Assembly (NCBI GenBank): GCA_050916095.1
Contig: CP050901.1
Span: forward strand, 2,914,001-2,978,000
DNA length: 64,000 bases
Source of the DNA: JANPCX01 sp050916095
GTDB taxonomy: Bacteria > Pseudomonadota > Gammaproteobacteria > Burkholderiales > Burkholderiaceae_C
Direction of reading: 5' to 3'
Shown: positions 34,638-45,680 of the stretch, one piece after another
Position numbering within the stretch: the first letter of the stretch is position 1
Layout: the number at the start of each line of letters is the position of its first letter
Translations under genes and position numbers: made by a program
The notes under the pieces: model-generated
Seen by the model: only the letters and a program-made list of their open reading frames with translations
The model's database searches: none
Told to the model about the DNA's origin: nothing

Positions 34638-36935
34638 TCAACTGGGGTTGATATTGGTTGTCGGCGAGGCGATGGTGATGGCAGAACTGCCACTGACGTT
34701 GATGGTGGAGCCATTGATTTGCACGGTTCCATCTTTGGTCATGCGCAGTGTTGCGGCACCGCATTTGATCTCTAGGGCGTCGCCTACGCTGATGGCCATT
34801 TCTTTGCCGACGGTGATGGTTTGAACCTCTCCAACGGTGGTCGAAGAGTTCTTTCCAACGGTTTCGGTAAAGTTTTCGCCGGCACTGTCGGTGCGGTTTT
34901 TGGCAATGGTGGTGGTCTGGTCGGCCCCGACGTCTATGGTCTGATTTGAGCCGACGTTGGTGCTTTGATTTTTCCCCACGTTGGTTGACATGATGGCACC
35001 GACGTTCAGGTTGTACACAACGCCGACATTCTCCATGCGACCCACGCCGACATTTTGCATATACGCCACGCCAATCGTTTCCGTCTTGAAGACACCTACC
35101 TTGATTGACCAGTTTTTTCCTATCCTGTCAGACTCGTTTCGACCAATTTTTTTGGTGCGGTTTTTACCGATGGTGATGGACTCATTGATACCAACGTCCT
35201 CGGTCCGATTATCTCCAATCGATATTTTTTCGTTGTGATCCACCCGCTCTTTTCTGTTATTGTGGACGGTTATGTCCTCGTCCCTATCGACTATTTCTGT
35301 GCGGTCACGGTGGATGGTACTGAATTCATCGCGGTCAATCACTTTTCTTCTATCTTGGCCAACCCATTTATTTTCATCATTCTCGGTTTCAGACAAGAAA
35401 TCCTTTTGGGCGTGCACCCATAATTCTTCTCCTCCTGCCTTGTCTTCAAATCGAATAATATTGGCATCGCCAGGGCCATTTTTGATACCAGCACCCGATG
35501 CCCCCCCCTTGCTCGACCTTGTTTTAATGCCCGACTGGGTAGCGTTTGCAGGCAAGGCCCATGGCGGCATGTTGTTGGCGTTATAGAGGCAGCCCATCAC
35601 AACGGGACGGTCGGGGTCGGAGTTTTCAAACCCTACCATCACCTCAAAGCCCACACGTGGGATGTGAATCATGCCGAAGGTGGGCCCTGCCCAAGGGGTC
35701 AGCACGCGCATCCAGCAGCTGGAGTTGTCATCCATGGCCCCGATGCGGTCCCAGTGAAACTGCACCTTGATGCGGCCGTATTGGTCGGTGTGGATCTCGG
35801 AACCTGGCGGGCCGACGACCCAGGCCGTTTGTGTGCCCAAGGCCAGAGGCTTGGGCGTGGCTTTGGGCGGATTGAACGCTCTTGTGGTGGGCTGCGCGAC
35901 AAGACTAAACCGCTGCATTGAACCGCCTTGGCCGCTGGAGCCGCTGACCTGGGAGTTTTCTTCAAACTCGTAGGCCACGCCCACCAACAGGTACTGCTGG
36001 TTTTGGTCGTCGCGGGGGTAGTTTTTAAGCGTGAAGGTAAAGCCCGGCGTCAGGCCGCAGTGGTTGGACAAACCCTGCATTGAAGTATGTGGTGAGAGTT
36101 GTTGCTCGAGGCGAACGCGGGCATAGTTTTCACCGTCAGAATATTCGGTATAACCACCAGGCCATTCGTACACCTCACCGGAATCATGGGTGTGACCCGG
36201 CGGCATTTTTCGCAAACTCGATAAATCCGCCTTTGGCTTCTTGAAATTAAAATCATCGGTAAAGTGGCGACCCGAGTTTATTTCCTCGGCCAGCTCCCAC
36301 TGGTAGATTCTGGATTCGTGAGAGCCTGCCAACTGGTCTGGCGGGTAGAATGGAATGGTTGAATTGCCGGGCAGGGGGGTATGTGAGCCCACAATGTCAT
36401 CAGCCAAAACAAGGGTATTTTGACCCGGCGCATGCTTAAAATAATAGTATGCACCTTCGTTCGACAACAGGCGAGATATAAAATTATAATCGCTTTCATT
36501 GTATTGAACTATATACTCCCAAGAGCGGTATGCCTTGCTGAGTTTCTTCTCCAGCGGATAACCGTACTTCCCCAGGACTTCGGAAATTACATCCGGCACG
36601 GTTTTGTTCTGGAAAATTTTGAAGTCGGTGGTTTTGGTGGCCAGCCACAACCTGGGGCTGATGCGCATCTTGTAGTGGTAGTTCTTGCGCTCGTCCATGC
36701 CCTGCATGCCAAAGCGGCTCACCACGCCTGTGAGCTGCCGTTTGCTGCCTTCGTGCTCCACATTGACCGTGACGGTTTGGCCCAGCAGGTCATGCGGGTT
36801 GATGCTTTTGCTGGTGCTGAGCAGGTCCACATCCAAAATGAACAGCTGGCTCAAGTGCTCTTGACCGACCAGTTTTCTAAACTGCAGCAAGCTGCCTAGT
36901 GGTGTATCAATTGTGACGCGGCGTTGTGTACTCAT
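34638..36935 (-). CDS. vgrG: Type VI secretion spike protein VgrG
   Basis: 765 residues from the ATG at 36935 (MSTQRRVTIDTPLGSLLQFR); an upstream start adds 29 poor residues. The gp27-like region includes ISRLLSNEGAYYYFKH (about 130-150). The gp5 OB-fold has QYGRIKVQFHWDRIG and MRVLTPWAGPTFGMIHIPRVGFEV. The C-terminal needle carries many octapeptide-like repeats ending in VG or IG (for example NRTEDVGINESITIGKNRTK), a triple beta-helix. DNA at about 35000-35470 and 36380-36620 is clearly AT-richer than the rest, suggesting mosaic origin. No core tss genes are in the window. Confidence 0.93.
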   Translation of the reverse strand: MSTQRRVTIDTPLGSLLQFRKLVGQEHLSQLFILDVDLLSTSKSINPHDLLGQTVTVNVEHEGSKRQLTGVVSRFGMQGMDERKNYHYKMRISPRLWLATKTTDFKIFQNKTVPDVISEVLGKYGYPLEKKLSKAYRSWEYIVQYNESDYNFISRLLSNEGAYYYFKHAPGQNTLVLADDIVGSHTPLPGNSTIPFYPPDQLAGSHESRIYQWELAEEINSGRHFTDDFNFKKPKADLSSLRKMPPGHTHDSGEVYEWPGGYTEYSDGENYARVRLEQQLSPHTSMQGLSNHCGLTPGFTFTLKNYPRDDQNQQYLLVGVAYEFEENSQVSGSSGQGGSMQRFSLVAQPTTRAFNPPKATPKPLALGTQTAWVVGPPGSEIHTDQYGRIKVQFHWDRIGAMDDNSSCWMRVLTPWAGPTFGMIHIPRVGFEVMVGFENSDPDRPVVMGCLYNANNMPPWALPANATQSGIKTRSSKGGASGAGIKNGPGDANIIRFEDKAGGEELWVHAQKDFLSETENDENKWVGQDRRKVIDRDEFSTIHRDRTEIVDRDEDITVHNNRKERVDHNEKISIGDNRTEDVGINESITIGKNRTKKIGRNESDRIGKNWSIKVGVFKTETIGVAYMQNVGVGRMENVGVVYNLNVGAIMSTNVGKNQSTNVGSNQTIDVGADQTTTIAKNRTDSAGENFTETVGKNSSTTVGEVQTITVGKEMAISVGDALEIKCGAATLRMTKDGTVQINGSTINVSGSSAITIASPTTNINPS

Positions 36936-37094
36936 GTCGGCAAAAGCGCTGTGTTGGAGGCGGGGGAAAGGACGGCGGTTTGGAACGGCTCTTGTGGCCT
37001 GCTCATAGAGGGCAGCAACCATTCAGATTTACTAAATAATGATAGCCTGCACCCCTTGATTTCTTAGTTGCACACGCCCAGTGTTTGCAACGAA

Positions 37095-37586
37095 ATGAAA
37101 CACCTTCATGAGCACTTTGATTCGAATGGCCGTGCGGGAATACCACCGAAGCCGGAACGCCTTCTTCCGCCAGGGCTGCGGGCTTGGAACTATTTCAGCA
37201 GGTCCGCCGGCGGCGACCTCGTGGCTCAGCGCCGCTGGGTGGTGGAGCACTCGCAGGGCGGTCAAATCGTCAAACGCAAAACCTTCTGGGTCAAGCGGCA
37301 CGGGGAAGAGCGGGCCAAAGAATTGGCGCTGGAGCAGCATGCACTTTGGCAGCTGGCCCCACCGGAGCCTGCGACCAAAAATCGCCATCGATATTTGACC
37401 GGACCAGGTGGGCAGGTTGGGGTGTATCGCCTACCCGAACAAGGTGGCCAGCATCCAAGCTGGGTGGCGCGGCTTTACAAACCCAACGGGAGGAGAGTGC
37501 GCAAACAGTTCTCTGTCAATCGCCGCGGTGAGGAGACCGCGCGCCAGATGGCAACAGACCGGCAGACGCGTTGGCGCCAGGGTTGA
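37095..37586 (+). CDS. AP2-like DNA-binding protein with two repeats
   Basis: 163 residues from the ATG at 37095. Two similar units are seen: RRWVVEHSQGGQIVKRKTFW...ERAKELALEQHALW and WVARLYKPNGRRVRKQFSVN...ETARQMATDRQTRW. Each has strand-strand-strand-helix order with W, R, F and A positions like AP2/ERF-type domains known in phage and mobile-element proteins. The protein is strongly basic. It is divergent from vgrG with a 160-base gap and could regulate it, but that is inference. Confidence 0.6.
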   Translation: MKHLHEHFDSNGRAGIPPKPERLLPPGLRAWNYFSRSAGGDLVAQRRWVVEHSQGGQIVKRKTFWVKRHGEERAKELALEQHALWQLAPPEPATKNRHRYLTGPGGQVGVYRLPEQGGQHPSWVARLYKPNGRRVRKQFSVNRRGEETARQMATDRQTRWRQG

Positions 37587-37603
37587 GGCACCTGCAGCCC
37601 GCA

Positions 37604-38017
37604 TCAGGGGACGCTTGCTCGACAAGCAGCGGGAACATTGCGCAGCGGTGCCCCCACGCAGCGCCAGGTCACAGGCCGTTGGCTGGTTGATGCCAAGGAC
37701 GCGGTGGAATTCAGCGATGGCGTTAGCAGCAACACGACCTCGTTGCCGAGCATCAGAATCTCGCCTGACGCTCTAACCTCAAAGCGTGCAGGCTTGTGCT
37801 GTGGATGGAAATCGGGGGGCGCAATCTGGCTGCCTGCGCCATTCAATGACTGCTGCTTGAGCGCACTGGCTTCGATCTGCGCTTGTATGGGTCGCACCAG
37901 CGCCAACCATTCTGCGGCCCGGGCACGTGCGGTGTAGTTGCTGTACTGCGGCCCAATGATCGCGGCCAACAAAGCAAAGAGCAGCGCACCGGCAAATCCA
38001 AGGCCGAAACATTTCAT
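37604..38017 (-). CDS. Pilin-like membrane-anchored protein without prepilin leader
   Basis: 137 residues. One hydrophobic N-terminal helix (GLGFAGALLFALLAAIIGPQ) runs into YSNYTARARAAEWLALVRPI, which looks like the AIPAYQDYTARAR segment of type IV pilins. The C-terminus TWRCVGAPLRNVPAACR resembles the pilin disulfide loop. The GFTLIE cleavage motif is missing. It lies 12 bases after the 233-residue gene on the same strand, so they form a pair. Its role is unknown; an immunity or carrier protein for the upstream product is one guess. Confidence 0.55.
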   Translation of the reverse strand: MKCFGLGFAGALLFALLAAIIGPQYSNYTARARAAEWLALVRPIQAQIEASALKQQSLNGAGSQIAPPDFHPQHKPARFEVRASGEILMLGNEVVLLLTPSLNSTASLASTSQRPVTWRCVGAPLRNVPAACRASVP

Positions 38018-38029
38018 GCGAACACCGGC

Positions 38030-38731
38030 TCAACGTTTGCTGCTGGGCGAGCCAGCGGCTTGTGGGGTCTTTGGGAACCTTGGGGCGCCAGGGACCGGAG
38101 CGTCCTTGCCGTCTTTGTAAACGCTGTCGCCCAACCAGGGTTTGCAAGAGTCGCAGGGCGAACCGATGCTGATGCTGTTGGCGCGCGGGTCGTACCAGAT
38201 CTTGGGGTCAGCTGGGTCGCTGGACACCGCGATGCCCCAGGCGTGTCCAAAACCCGCGTCCATCAAAAAATGCCAGTTGGCTTGCAGTTGCAGCTTGGCA
38301 AGTTCGGCGTTGACGGTTTCCACTTGGTCACCGCATTTCTGAAAATTGTTGGGGCTGGGGCAACCGGGCAACCAGGGCAAATCGCTGCAAGTGTTGTTGA
38401 CGATGCGGTTCGAGTGGCGCAGGCCGCTGTCGGTCATTTTGCGAATGGCACCATTGATGGCAGAGATGATCAGGTCGACATCTTTGGGTGTGGCATCTGC
38501 TGTACCGCTCACTCTGGCCGGGAAACGTTTTAGCAGGCGCTGCATATCGCCGTTGTCGTTGTCACCGAGGGTGCCAGCGCTGCCCACGCCAAGCGGTGTA
38601 GGCGGGCGGGCTTGGCCCGTGAGGTCACGTGAACCATTGCCCCAGTTGGTGAGCCGGGCAAAACCGTTGTTCGCTTGTGCCGCATTGCCGACATTGGTGC
38701 CCAGTGGGCCAGGAATGATGAAGTTGGACAT
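38030..38731 (-). CDS. Unknown protein beside VgrG, possible T6SS cargo
   Basis: 233 residues, no signal peptide. The N-terminus is Gly/Asn-rich and flexible (to about 60). The C-terminal half has several cysteines (NNTCSDLPWLPGC, QKCGDQ, GSPCDSCKPW) and the segments GFGHAWGIAV and KIWYDPRAN. A Cys, then HAW, then WYDP order is reminiscent of papain-like folds, but this is weak. The start at 38731 has no good ribosome site. Its place beside vgrG and a small membrane-type partner suggests an effector pair. I do not recognise the family. Confidence 0.5.
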   Translation of the reverse strand: MSNFIIPGPLGTNVGNAAQANNGFARLTNWGNGSRDLTGQARPPTPLGVGSAGTLGDNDNGDMQRLLKRFPARVSGTADATPKDVDLIISAINGAIRKMTDSGLRHSNRIVNNTCSDLPWLPGCPSPNNFQKCGDQVETVNAELAKLQLQANWHFLMDAGFGHAWGIAVSSDPADPKIWYDPRANSISIGSPCDSCKPWLGDSVYKDGKDAPVPGAPRFPKTPQAAGSPSSKR

Positions 38732-39208
38732 GGCGCTGTGGTGAGAATGGTTCGATTGAGCGTCGATTATTCAACAGCCGGGGCTGTGCGGATAGCCAAT
38801 CGATTTGGCGAGTGGCTCTCTTACAGAAAATGCCGCCACCCCACCGGCGAGCTATAGCTTTGAAGCTGTGACACCCGCTTCTTGAATTCACCTGGTGTAC
38901 GCCCTGAAACACCCACAAGCCACCGCCGGTACCTGGTACCGGGTGGTCGCCTTTAGCCATTGCGGCGCACGCCACTCCAGACGCTTTTACGAGCCCATGT
39001 ATGACAGGTCCAAGCAAGCACGCCACGCGGCGATTGAGTGGCACGATCTTTCGTTGGCGAGCACCGGGCAGTGGCACAGCGTTGCCGCCTTTTGATGAAG
39101 CCAACGGTCGTAGCCGGACACGGGCACATCAAATGGCTTTGCCGGACCTACGCTTTGTCTGCTGCGCGAATTTCCTGCACTTGTTCACCACCCCGATAAT
39201 CAGTCCCC
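38732..39208. other. Spacer between the T6SS island and the epimerase gene
   Basis: It holds a near-perfect hairpin at 38921-38946 (CCGGTACC / GGTACCGG with flanking CACC/GGTG) and one doubtful small ORF at 38895-39095. Nothing else is recognised. Confidence 0.5.
38895..39095 (+). CDS. Possible small AP2-like ORF
   Basis: A GTG-started frame of 66 residues. TWYRVVAFSHCGARHSRRFY then QARHAAIEWHDL has the same W...RRF...A...A...HD pattern as the two units of the AP2-like protein at 37095-37586. No ribosome site is visible and the hairpin at 38921-38946 falls inside it. It may be a decayed gene. Confidence 0.35.
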   Translation: MYALKHPQATAGTWYRVVAFSHCGARHSRRFYEPMYDRSKQARHAAIEWHDLSLASTGQWHSVAAF

Positions 39209-41080
<1,872 letters not shown>

Positions 41081-41348
41081 AACGTTCAATAGCCATGACG
41101 AACACAAATCCGTTCGCCCTGTTGAAGTGCCGGACCGAGGAATCCGCTGGCTTCGACAGGACCGAACGGTGTGTGGTGTCCTGATTGATGTCAATCTCAT
41201 GAGAAAACGCCGGGCCGCTCCCAAGTTTTCTCATCCCCCCTCGGGGGGCCTGGCGCCAAGCGACAGGTCTGGGGGCGCTCAATAGGAATGCGTTTGGCCC
41301 AAACAAAAGGCCGCTTACGCGACCCTTGTCGTTAACAGAGAAGCTTGT

Positions 41349-42044
41349 TCAGGCTTGACGGCGTCGCACAGTGGCACCAATGGCCAACAAGGCCCCGCCC
41401 ATCAACAGCACCGAAGACGGCTCAGGCACCGTGGCGCTCCCGAAGGTGAACGCGTGCCAGTGTTCAGCAGTGGAGCTGAAGGTCAATGAGGTCACGGGCG
41501 CGTTGAACATCAGCGTGCCGTGGAACTCCCGCATCGTCAACGTGTCGCCAGCGCCCATGATGCCGTTGGTGGTGTCGTTGCCCCAGAATCCTGCGCCTTC
41601 GCTGTCAATGGTGAAGGCCTGGTTGAAGTCATAGGTCACGGGCAAACCGGGTTGGCCCACGCTCAGCAAGGCCATGTAGAGGTTGTTGATTGCCGACGAA
41701 AAAGTGACTGTCACCAAATTTCCACCAGACAAACCCAGCTGCTCGCAAGGGGTGGGCGCGTTGCTGATGTTGCCGCCTGTGTAGGCGCGGTCTGTGGCGT
41801 TCGGCTCGGTCCAGTAATTGGTGCCGCAGTTGACTGCACCAGAGAGTTGGGACACGCCATTCATCGCCGCGCTGGAGCTCACGGTCACGTTGACCCCACC
41901 CATCGTTCCAGTAGCGGATTGCAGGTTGCTGCTCAGGGAGGTCCAGTCTGCCCACGAAACAACGGCTGCATTGGCGCTGCCCAATGCCAAAGTCATCAAT
42001 GCCGCGCAAAACAAACGGCCTGTTTTGTTGAAACGAAGTTTCAT
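41349..42044 (-). CDS. PEP-CTERM sorted secreted protein
   Basis: 231 residues from the ATG at 42044, which has a CGGAAA ribosome site; an upstream start adding 55 residues is rejected. The signal peptide RLFCAALMTLALGSANAAVV is followed by a beta-rich body. The C-terminus VPEPSSVLLMGGALLAIGAT plus RRRQA is a PEP-CTERM anchor recognised by exosortase. Such proteins occur with exopolysaccharide. It lies beside the nucleotide-sugar gene. 41081-41348 holds only a short TTCGACAGG-type repeat piece and C/G runs. Confidence 0.85.
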   Translation of the reverse strand: MKLRFNKTGRLFCAALMTLALGSANAAVVSWADWTSLSSNLQSATGTMGGVNVTVSSSAAMNGVSQLSGAVNCGTNYWTEPNATDRAYTGGNISNAPTPCEQLGLSGGNLVTVTFSSAINNLYMALLSVGQPGLPVTYDFNQAFTIDSEGAGFWGNDTTNGIMGAGDTLTMREFHGTLMFNAPVTSLTFSSTAEHWHAFTFGSATVPEPSSVLLMGGALLAIGATVRRRQA

Positions 42045-42328
42045 GGTTTTTTTCCGGGTTGAGTGAGTGAAGATGGGTTGCATACAAATGCTTACGTCAC
42101 TGTAACCAAGACCGCTCTCCTGAATCAAGCGCCATTGCGCACCACCGAATGAGTCCGACAAATCGTTCACGTTAATCCCCTTGCCACCCGCCGCCACAGC
42201 GTTTGGCAAAGCCGAAGCGACGCAGCGGTAGGTGCCTCATCGCCCCCCTTGAGTTGGTCACACAGCACCACCTCTCTATAATTCGCGGTTTGCCTCATTT
42301 GTCGCCCGTTTTTCGAGGAAAGTACCCC

Positions 42329-42721
42329 ATGCCGATCTACGCCTACCGCTGCGAAGCCTGCGGCCACGCGAAAGACGTGCTGCAAAAAATATCAGACCCT
42401 GTGTTGACAACCTGCCCCGCTTGCGGTGCCGATGCGTTCAAAAAACAAGTCACGGCGGCCGGGTTTCAACTCAAAGGGTCAGGCTGGTACGTGACCGACT
42501 TCCGGGGTGGCAACAGCGGCGCGCCGGCTGAGAAAGCCGCCGACGTTAGAACCACGCCAGCAGCAACCGCAGCGGAGAGCAACGGCAGCGACTCCACAAC
42601 CCCTGCGCCAACGGCAGGGGCTGCTGCGGTTGCAGCACCTGCAACGGGAACGGGCACAGCGAGTGCAACACCCAGCGCTTCCCCGGCAGCATCACCCTCA
42701 GCTCCCCCCAAAGCGCCCTGA
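42329..42721 (+). CDS. FmdB-type zinc ribbon protein
   Basis: 130 residues. The N-terminal zinc ribbon MPIYAYRCEACGHAKDVLQ ... TTCPACGADAFKKQVTAAGF is complete (two CxxC), followed by LKGSGWYVTDFR. The second half is an unstructured Ala/Pro/Thr/Ser tail. A strong ribosome site (GAGGAAAG) precedes the ATG at 42329. The fmdB-DUF502-aspS order is common in Burkholderiales. FmdB was named as a regulator of formamidase, but its general role is unknown. Confidence 0.9.
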   Translation: MPIYAYRCEACGHAKDVLQKISDPVLTTCPACGADAFKKQVTAAGFQLKGSGWYVTDFRGGNSGAPAEKAADVRTTPAATAAESNGSDSTTPAPTAGAAAVAAPATGTGTASATPSASPAASPSAPPKAP

Positions 42722-42778
42722 CATGGCTCGGTTGACGCCCCATCATTCGGCATCCAACCCGATCATCCAAGGATTGAT

Positions 42779-43426
42779 GTGAAGAAATACCTGCTTGCGG
42801 GGCTATTGGTTTGGCTGCCTCTGGCCATCACCATTTGGTTGCTGCACTCGGTGCTGGGGCTGCTGGATGGACTCTTTGCGTTTTTGCTCAGTACCTCGCA
42901 AGCCGTTCTACCGGAGTCGGCGCGTTCAAGCCTGGAGATGCTGAAAAAGCCCGGCTTGGGGGTGGTGGTCATGCTGCTGGGTCTGCTACTGACCGGTGCC
43001 TTTGCGACCAATATGTTTGGCCAATGGGCGCTGCGCCAAGGTGCCAAACTGATGCACCGCATTCCCATCGTCAAGTCGATTTACAGCTCGATCAAGCAGG
43101 TCTCAGACACCCTGTTCTCCAGCAGCGGCAATGCGTTTCGTGAAGCCGTGCTGGTGCAATACCCTAGGCAAGGCAGTTGGACGATTGCCTTTGTCACCGG
43201 CAAACCTGGTGGAGAAGCCGCCGAGCATTTGAAGGGCGACTACCTCAGCATTTATGTGCCAACCACCCCCAACCCGACCTCGGGTTTCTTTTTGATGGTG
43301 CAGCGTAGCGAGGTGATTGAACTGAAGATGAGCGTGGACGAAGCCCTGAAGTATGTGATTTCTATGGGCGTGGTGGCCCCCCCCACTTCGGCGACATGGG
43401 CCGCTGCCGAGCCCGCACGAAATTGA
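42779..43426 (+). CDS. DUF502 membrane protein
   Basis: 215 residues, GTG start at 42779. Two membrane helices: LLAGLLVWLPLAITIWLLHS and GLGVVVMLLGLLLTGAFATN. Then the DUF502 block PIVKSIYSSIKQVSDTLFSS, FREAVLVQYPRQGSWTIAFV and YVPTTPNPTSGFFLMV. Function unknown; usually next to aspS. The last residues are Ala/Pro-rich. It follows fmdB by 57 bases. Confidence 0.9.
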   Translation: MKKYLLAGLLVWLPLAITIWLLHSVLGLLDGLFAFLLSTSQAVLPESARSSLEMLKKPGLGVVVMLLGLLLTGAFATNMFGQWALRQGAKLMHRIPIVKSIYSSIKQVSDTLFSSSGNAFREAVLVQYPRQGSWTIAFVTGKPGGEAAEHLKGDYLSIYVPTTPNPTSGFFLMVQRSEVIELKMSVDEALKYVISMGVVAPPTSATWAAAEPARN

Positions 43427-43494
43427 CATGCAACGCGAACAACACCGACGAACTTGGCTCGATTGAATTTTGATCGCCCGCAAAGCACCTCTGC

Positions 43495-43590
43495 CCGTTC
43501 GCACTGAGCTTGTCGAAGTGCCTTCACTGAAGCACATGCTGGCTTCGACAGGTCCTGTCCTGAGCACCGTCGAAGGGTCAGCCCGAACGG
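43495..43590. repeat. Interspersed TTCGACAGG-type repeat
   Basis: A palindromic unit built from CCGTTCGCACTGAGCTTGTC and its complement-like arm ending in CAGCCCGAACGG. Related arms occur at 41147-41170, 26440-26490 (inside rhs), 59224-59312 and 59371-59441. REP-like; it sits between the DUF502 gene and aspS. Confidence 0.7.
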
Positions 43591-43661
43591 AATGTTTGCC
43601 GCAGATGATGCAAATTTCGCCATTGGCAATGCCCCCCGTAATTTGAATTTGGAGTGAAACG

Positions 43662-45461
43662 ATGAGAACAACCTACTGCGGCTTGGTGAACGAAGCCTTG
43701 ATGGACCAGACGGTCACCTTGATGGGCTGGGCGCACCGCCGCCGCGACCATGGCGGCGTGATTTTTGTGGACCTGCGCGACCGCGAGGGCCTGGTGCAAA
43801 TCGTTTGCGACCCCGACCGCGCCGAGATGTTCAAAGCTGCCGAAGGCGTGCGCAACGAGTTCTGCCTGAAAGTGATTGGCAAAGTACGCGCCCGCCCCGC
43901 TGGCACCGAAAACAGCAACCTCACCAGCGGCAAGATTGAAGTGCTGTGCCATGAGCTGGAAGTGCTCAACCCCAGCGTCACCCCGCCCTTCCAACTCGAC
44001 GACGAGAACCTTTCCGAGACCACCCGCCTGACCCACCGCGTGCTCGACCTGCGCCGTCCGGCCATGCAGAAAAACCTCATCCTGCGTTACCGCGTCGCCA
44101 TGGAGGTGCGCAAGTTTCTGGATGCCAACGGTTTCATCGACGTGGAAACCCCGATGCTCACCAAGAGCACGCCCGAAGGTGCACGCGACTACCTGGTTCC
44201 GAGCCGCGTCAATGAAGGCATGTTCTTCGCGCTGCCGCAGTCGCCCCAGCTCTTCAAACAACTGTTGATGGTGGCGGGTTTTGACCGCTACTACCAAATC
44301 ACCAAATGTTTCCGCGACGAAGACTTGCGCGCCGACCGCCAGCCCGAGTTCACGCAGATCGACATTGAAACCAGCTTCCTCACCGAAGAAGAAATCCGCG
44401 CCATGTTCGAGGGCATGATTCACCACGTTTTTAAGACGGCGATGAATGTTGAGCTGCCTGCTTACCCGGTGATGAAGTACGCCGAGACCATGCATCGCTT
44501 CGGCTCCGACAAACCCGACCTGCGCGTGAAACTGGAATTCACCGAACTCACCGATGTGATGGGTGATGTGGACTTCAAGGTGTTCAGCACCCCTGCGACG
44601 ATGAAGGGTGGCCGCGTGGTGGCGCTGCGCGTGCCGGGTGGCAGTGAAATCAGCCGTGGCGAGATTGATGCCTACACCGAGTTCGTGAAGATCTACGGTG
44701 CCAAGGGCTTGGCGTGGATCAAGGTCAACGATGTCAGCAAGGGTCGCGAGGGCCTGCAAAGCCCCATCGTGAAGAATCTGCATGACAAAGCCGTGGCCGA
44801 CATCCTGTCGCGCACCGGGGCACAAAACGGTGACCTGCTTTTCTTCGGTGCCGACAAAGAAAAAGTCGTGAACGACGCCATCGGCGCGCTGCGCGTGAAA
44901 ATCGGCCACAGCGAGTTTGGCAAATCGCATGGCCTCTTCGACGACGTGTGGGCCCCGCTGTGGGTGGTGGACTTCCCCATGTTCGAACACGACGAAGAAG
45001 GCCAGCGCTGGAACGCGGTGCACCACCCCTTCACTGCGCCCAAAGACGGCCACGAAGACTACATGGACAGCGACCCCGGCCGCTGCATCGCCAAGGCCTA
45101 CGACATGGTGCTCAATGGCTGGGAGCTGGGCGGTGGTTCGGTGCGTATCCACCGCGCCGAGGTGCAAAGCAAGGTGTTCAGCGCCCTCAAAATAACGCCC
45201 GAAGACGCGCAGCTCAAGTTTGGCTTCTTGCTCGACGCCCTGCAGTACGGTGCACCGCCCCATGGCGGCTTGGCCTTTGGCCTGGACCGTTTGATCACCT
45301 TGATGACCAAAGCCGAAAGCATTCGCGACGTGATCGCCTTCCCCAAAACCCAGCGCGCCCAGTGTTTGCTCACGCATGCGCCAAGTGGCGTGGACGAGAA
45401 GCAGTTGCGCGAGTTGCACATTCGCTTGCGTAATCCACAAGCGACCGCTGGTCAGGGTTGA
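43662..45461 (+). CDS. aspS: Aspartyl-tRNA synthetase
   Basis: 599 residues, bacterial class II synthetase. The N-terminal OB-fold (VTLMGWAHRRRDHGGVIFVD) binds the anticodon. Motif 2 is FRDEDLRADRQPEFTQIDIE. The bacterial GAD insertion lies in the middle (about 280-420). Motif 3 is GGLAFGLDRLITLM. The tRNA specificity, Asp only or Asp/Asn, cannot be told from the sequence alone, but gatCAB-dependent non-discriminating forms are common in the order. ATG at 43662. Confidence 0.97.
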   Translation: MRTTYCGLVNEALMDQTVTLMGWAHRRRDHGGVIFVDLRDREGLVQIVCDPDRAEMFKAAEGVRNEFCLKVIGKVRARPAGTENSNLTSGKIEVLCHELEVLNPSVTPPFQLDDENLSETTRLTHRVLDLRRPAMQKNLILRYRVAMEVRKFLDANGFIDVETPMLTKSTPEGARDYLVPSRVNEGMFFALPQSPQLFKQLLMVAGFDRYYQITKCFRDEDLRADRQPEFTQIDIETSFLTEEEIRAMFEGMIHHVFKTAMNVELPAYPVMKYAETMHRFGSDKPDLRVKLEFTELTDVMGDVDFKVFSTPATMKGGRVVALRVPGGSEISRGEIDAYTEFVKIYGAKGLAWIKVNDVSKGREGLQSPIVKNLHDKAVADILSRTGAQNGDLLFFGADKEKVVNDAIGALRVKIGHSEFGKSHGLFDDVWAPLWVVDFPMFEHDEEGQRWNAVHHPFTAPKDGHEDYMDSDPGRCIAKAYDMVLNGWELGGGSVRIHRAEVQSKVFSALKITPEDAQLKFGFLLDALQYGAPPHGGLAFGLDRLITLMTKAESIRDVIAFPKTQRAQCLLTHAPSGVDEKQLRELHIRLRNPQATAGQG

Positions 45462-45523
45462 GGCGCTCGCGCTGGATGTGCTTCAGAGTAAGGCGAAACA
45501 ATGCCTCTCGCCTGCAGAAACAC

Positions 45524-45627
45524 GTCATTCCCGCGAAAGCGGGGATCCACTGGGTGAAGGTAAGCAAGTGACGCAGGGTCACTCGGGCTCGGTGCCCTGC
45601 ATGGATTCCCGCCTACGCGGGAATGAC
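45524..45627. repeat. Inverted pair of REP-like elements after aspS
   Basis: 45524-45549 (GTCATTCCCGCGAAAGCGGG plus GATCCA) and 45602-45627 (TGGATTCCCGCCTACGCGGG plus AATGAC) are inverted copies of a palindromic unit 52 bases apart, the arrangement of a BIME. Each can fold as a hairpin and may act as an aspS transcript end. Confidence 0.8.
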
Positions 45628-45680
45628 AACTTCAAGCGCTTTGTGGCACATGACGTTGCATCGCACTTGACCCCACCCCC

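Noticed and set aside
34900..35470. Short spaced repeats resembling a repeat array
   Set aside because: They are in-frame codons for the VgrG needle octads, diverged at the DNA level, with no CRISPR-like spacers.
43578..45440. Minus-strand frame of 620 codons opposite aspS
   Set aside because: It mirrors the aspS frame almost end to end; aspS has every class II motif.
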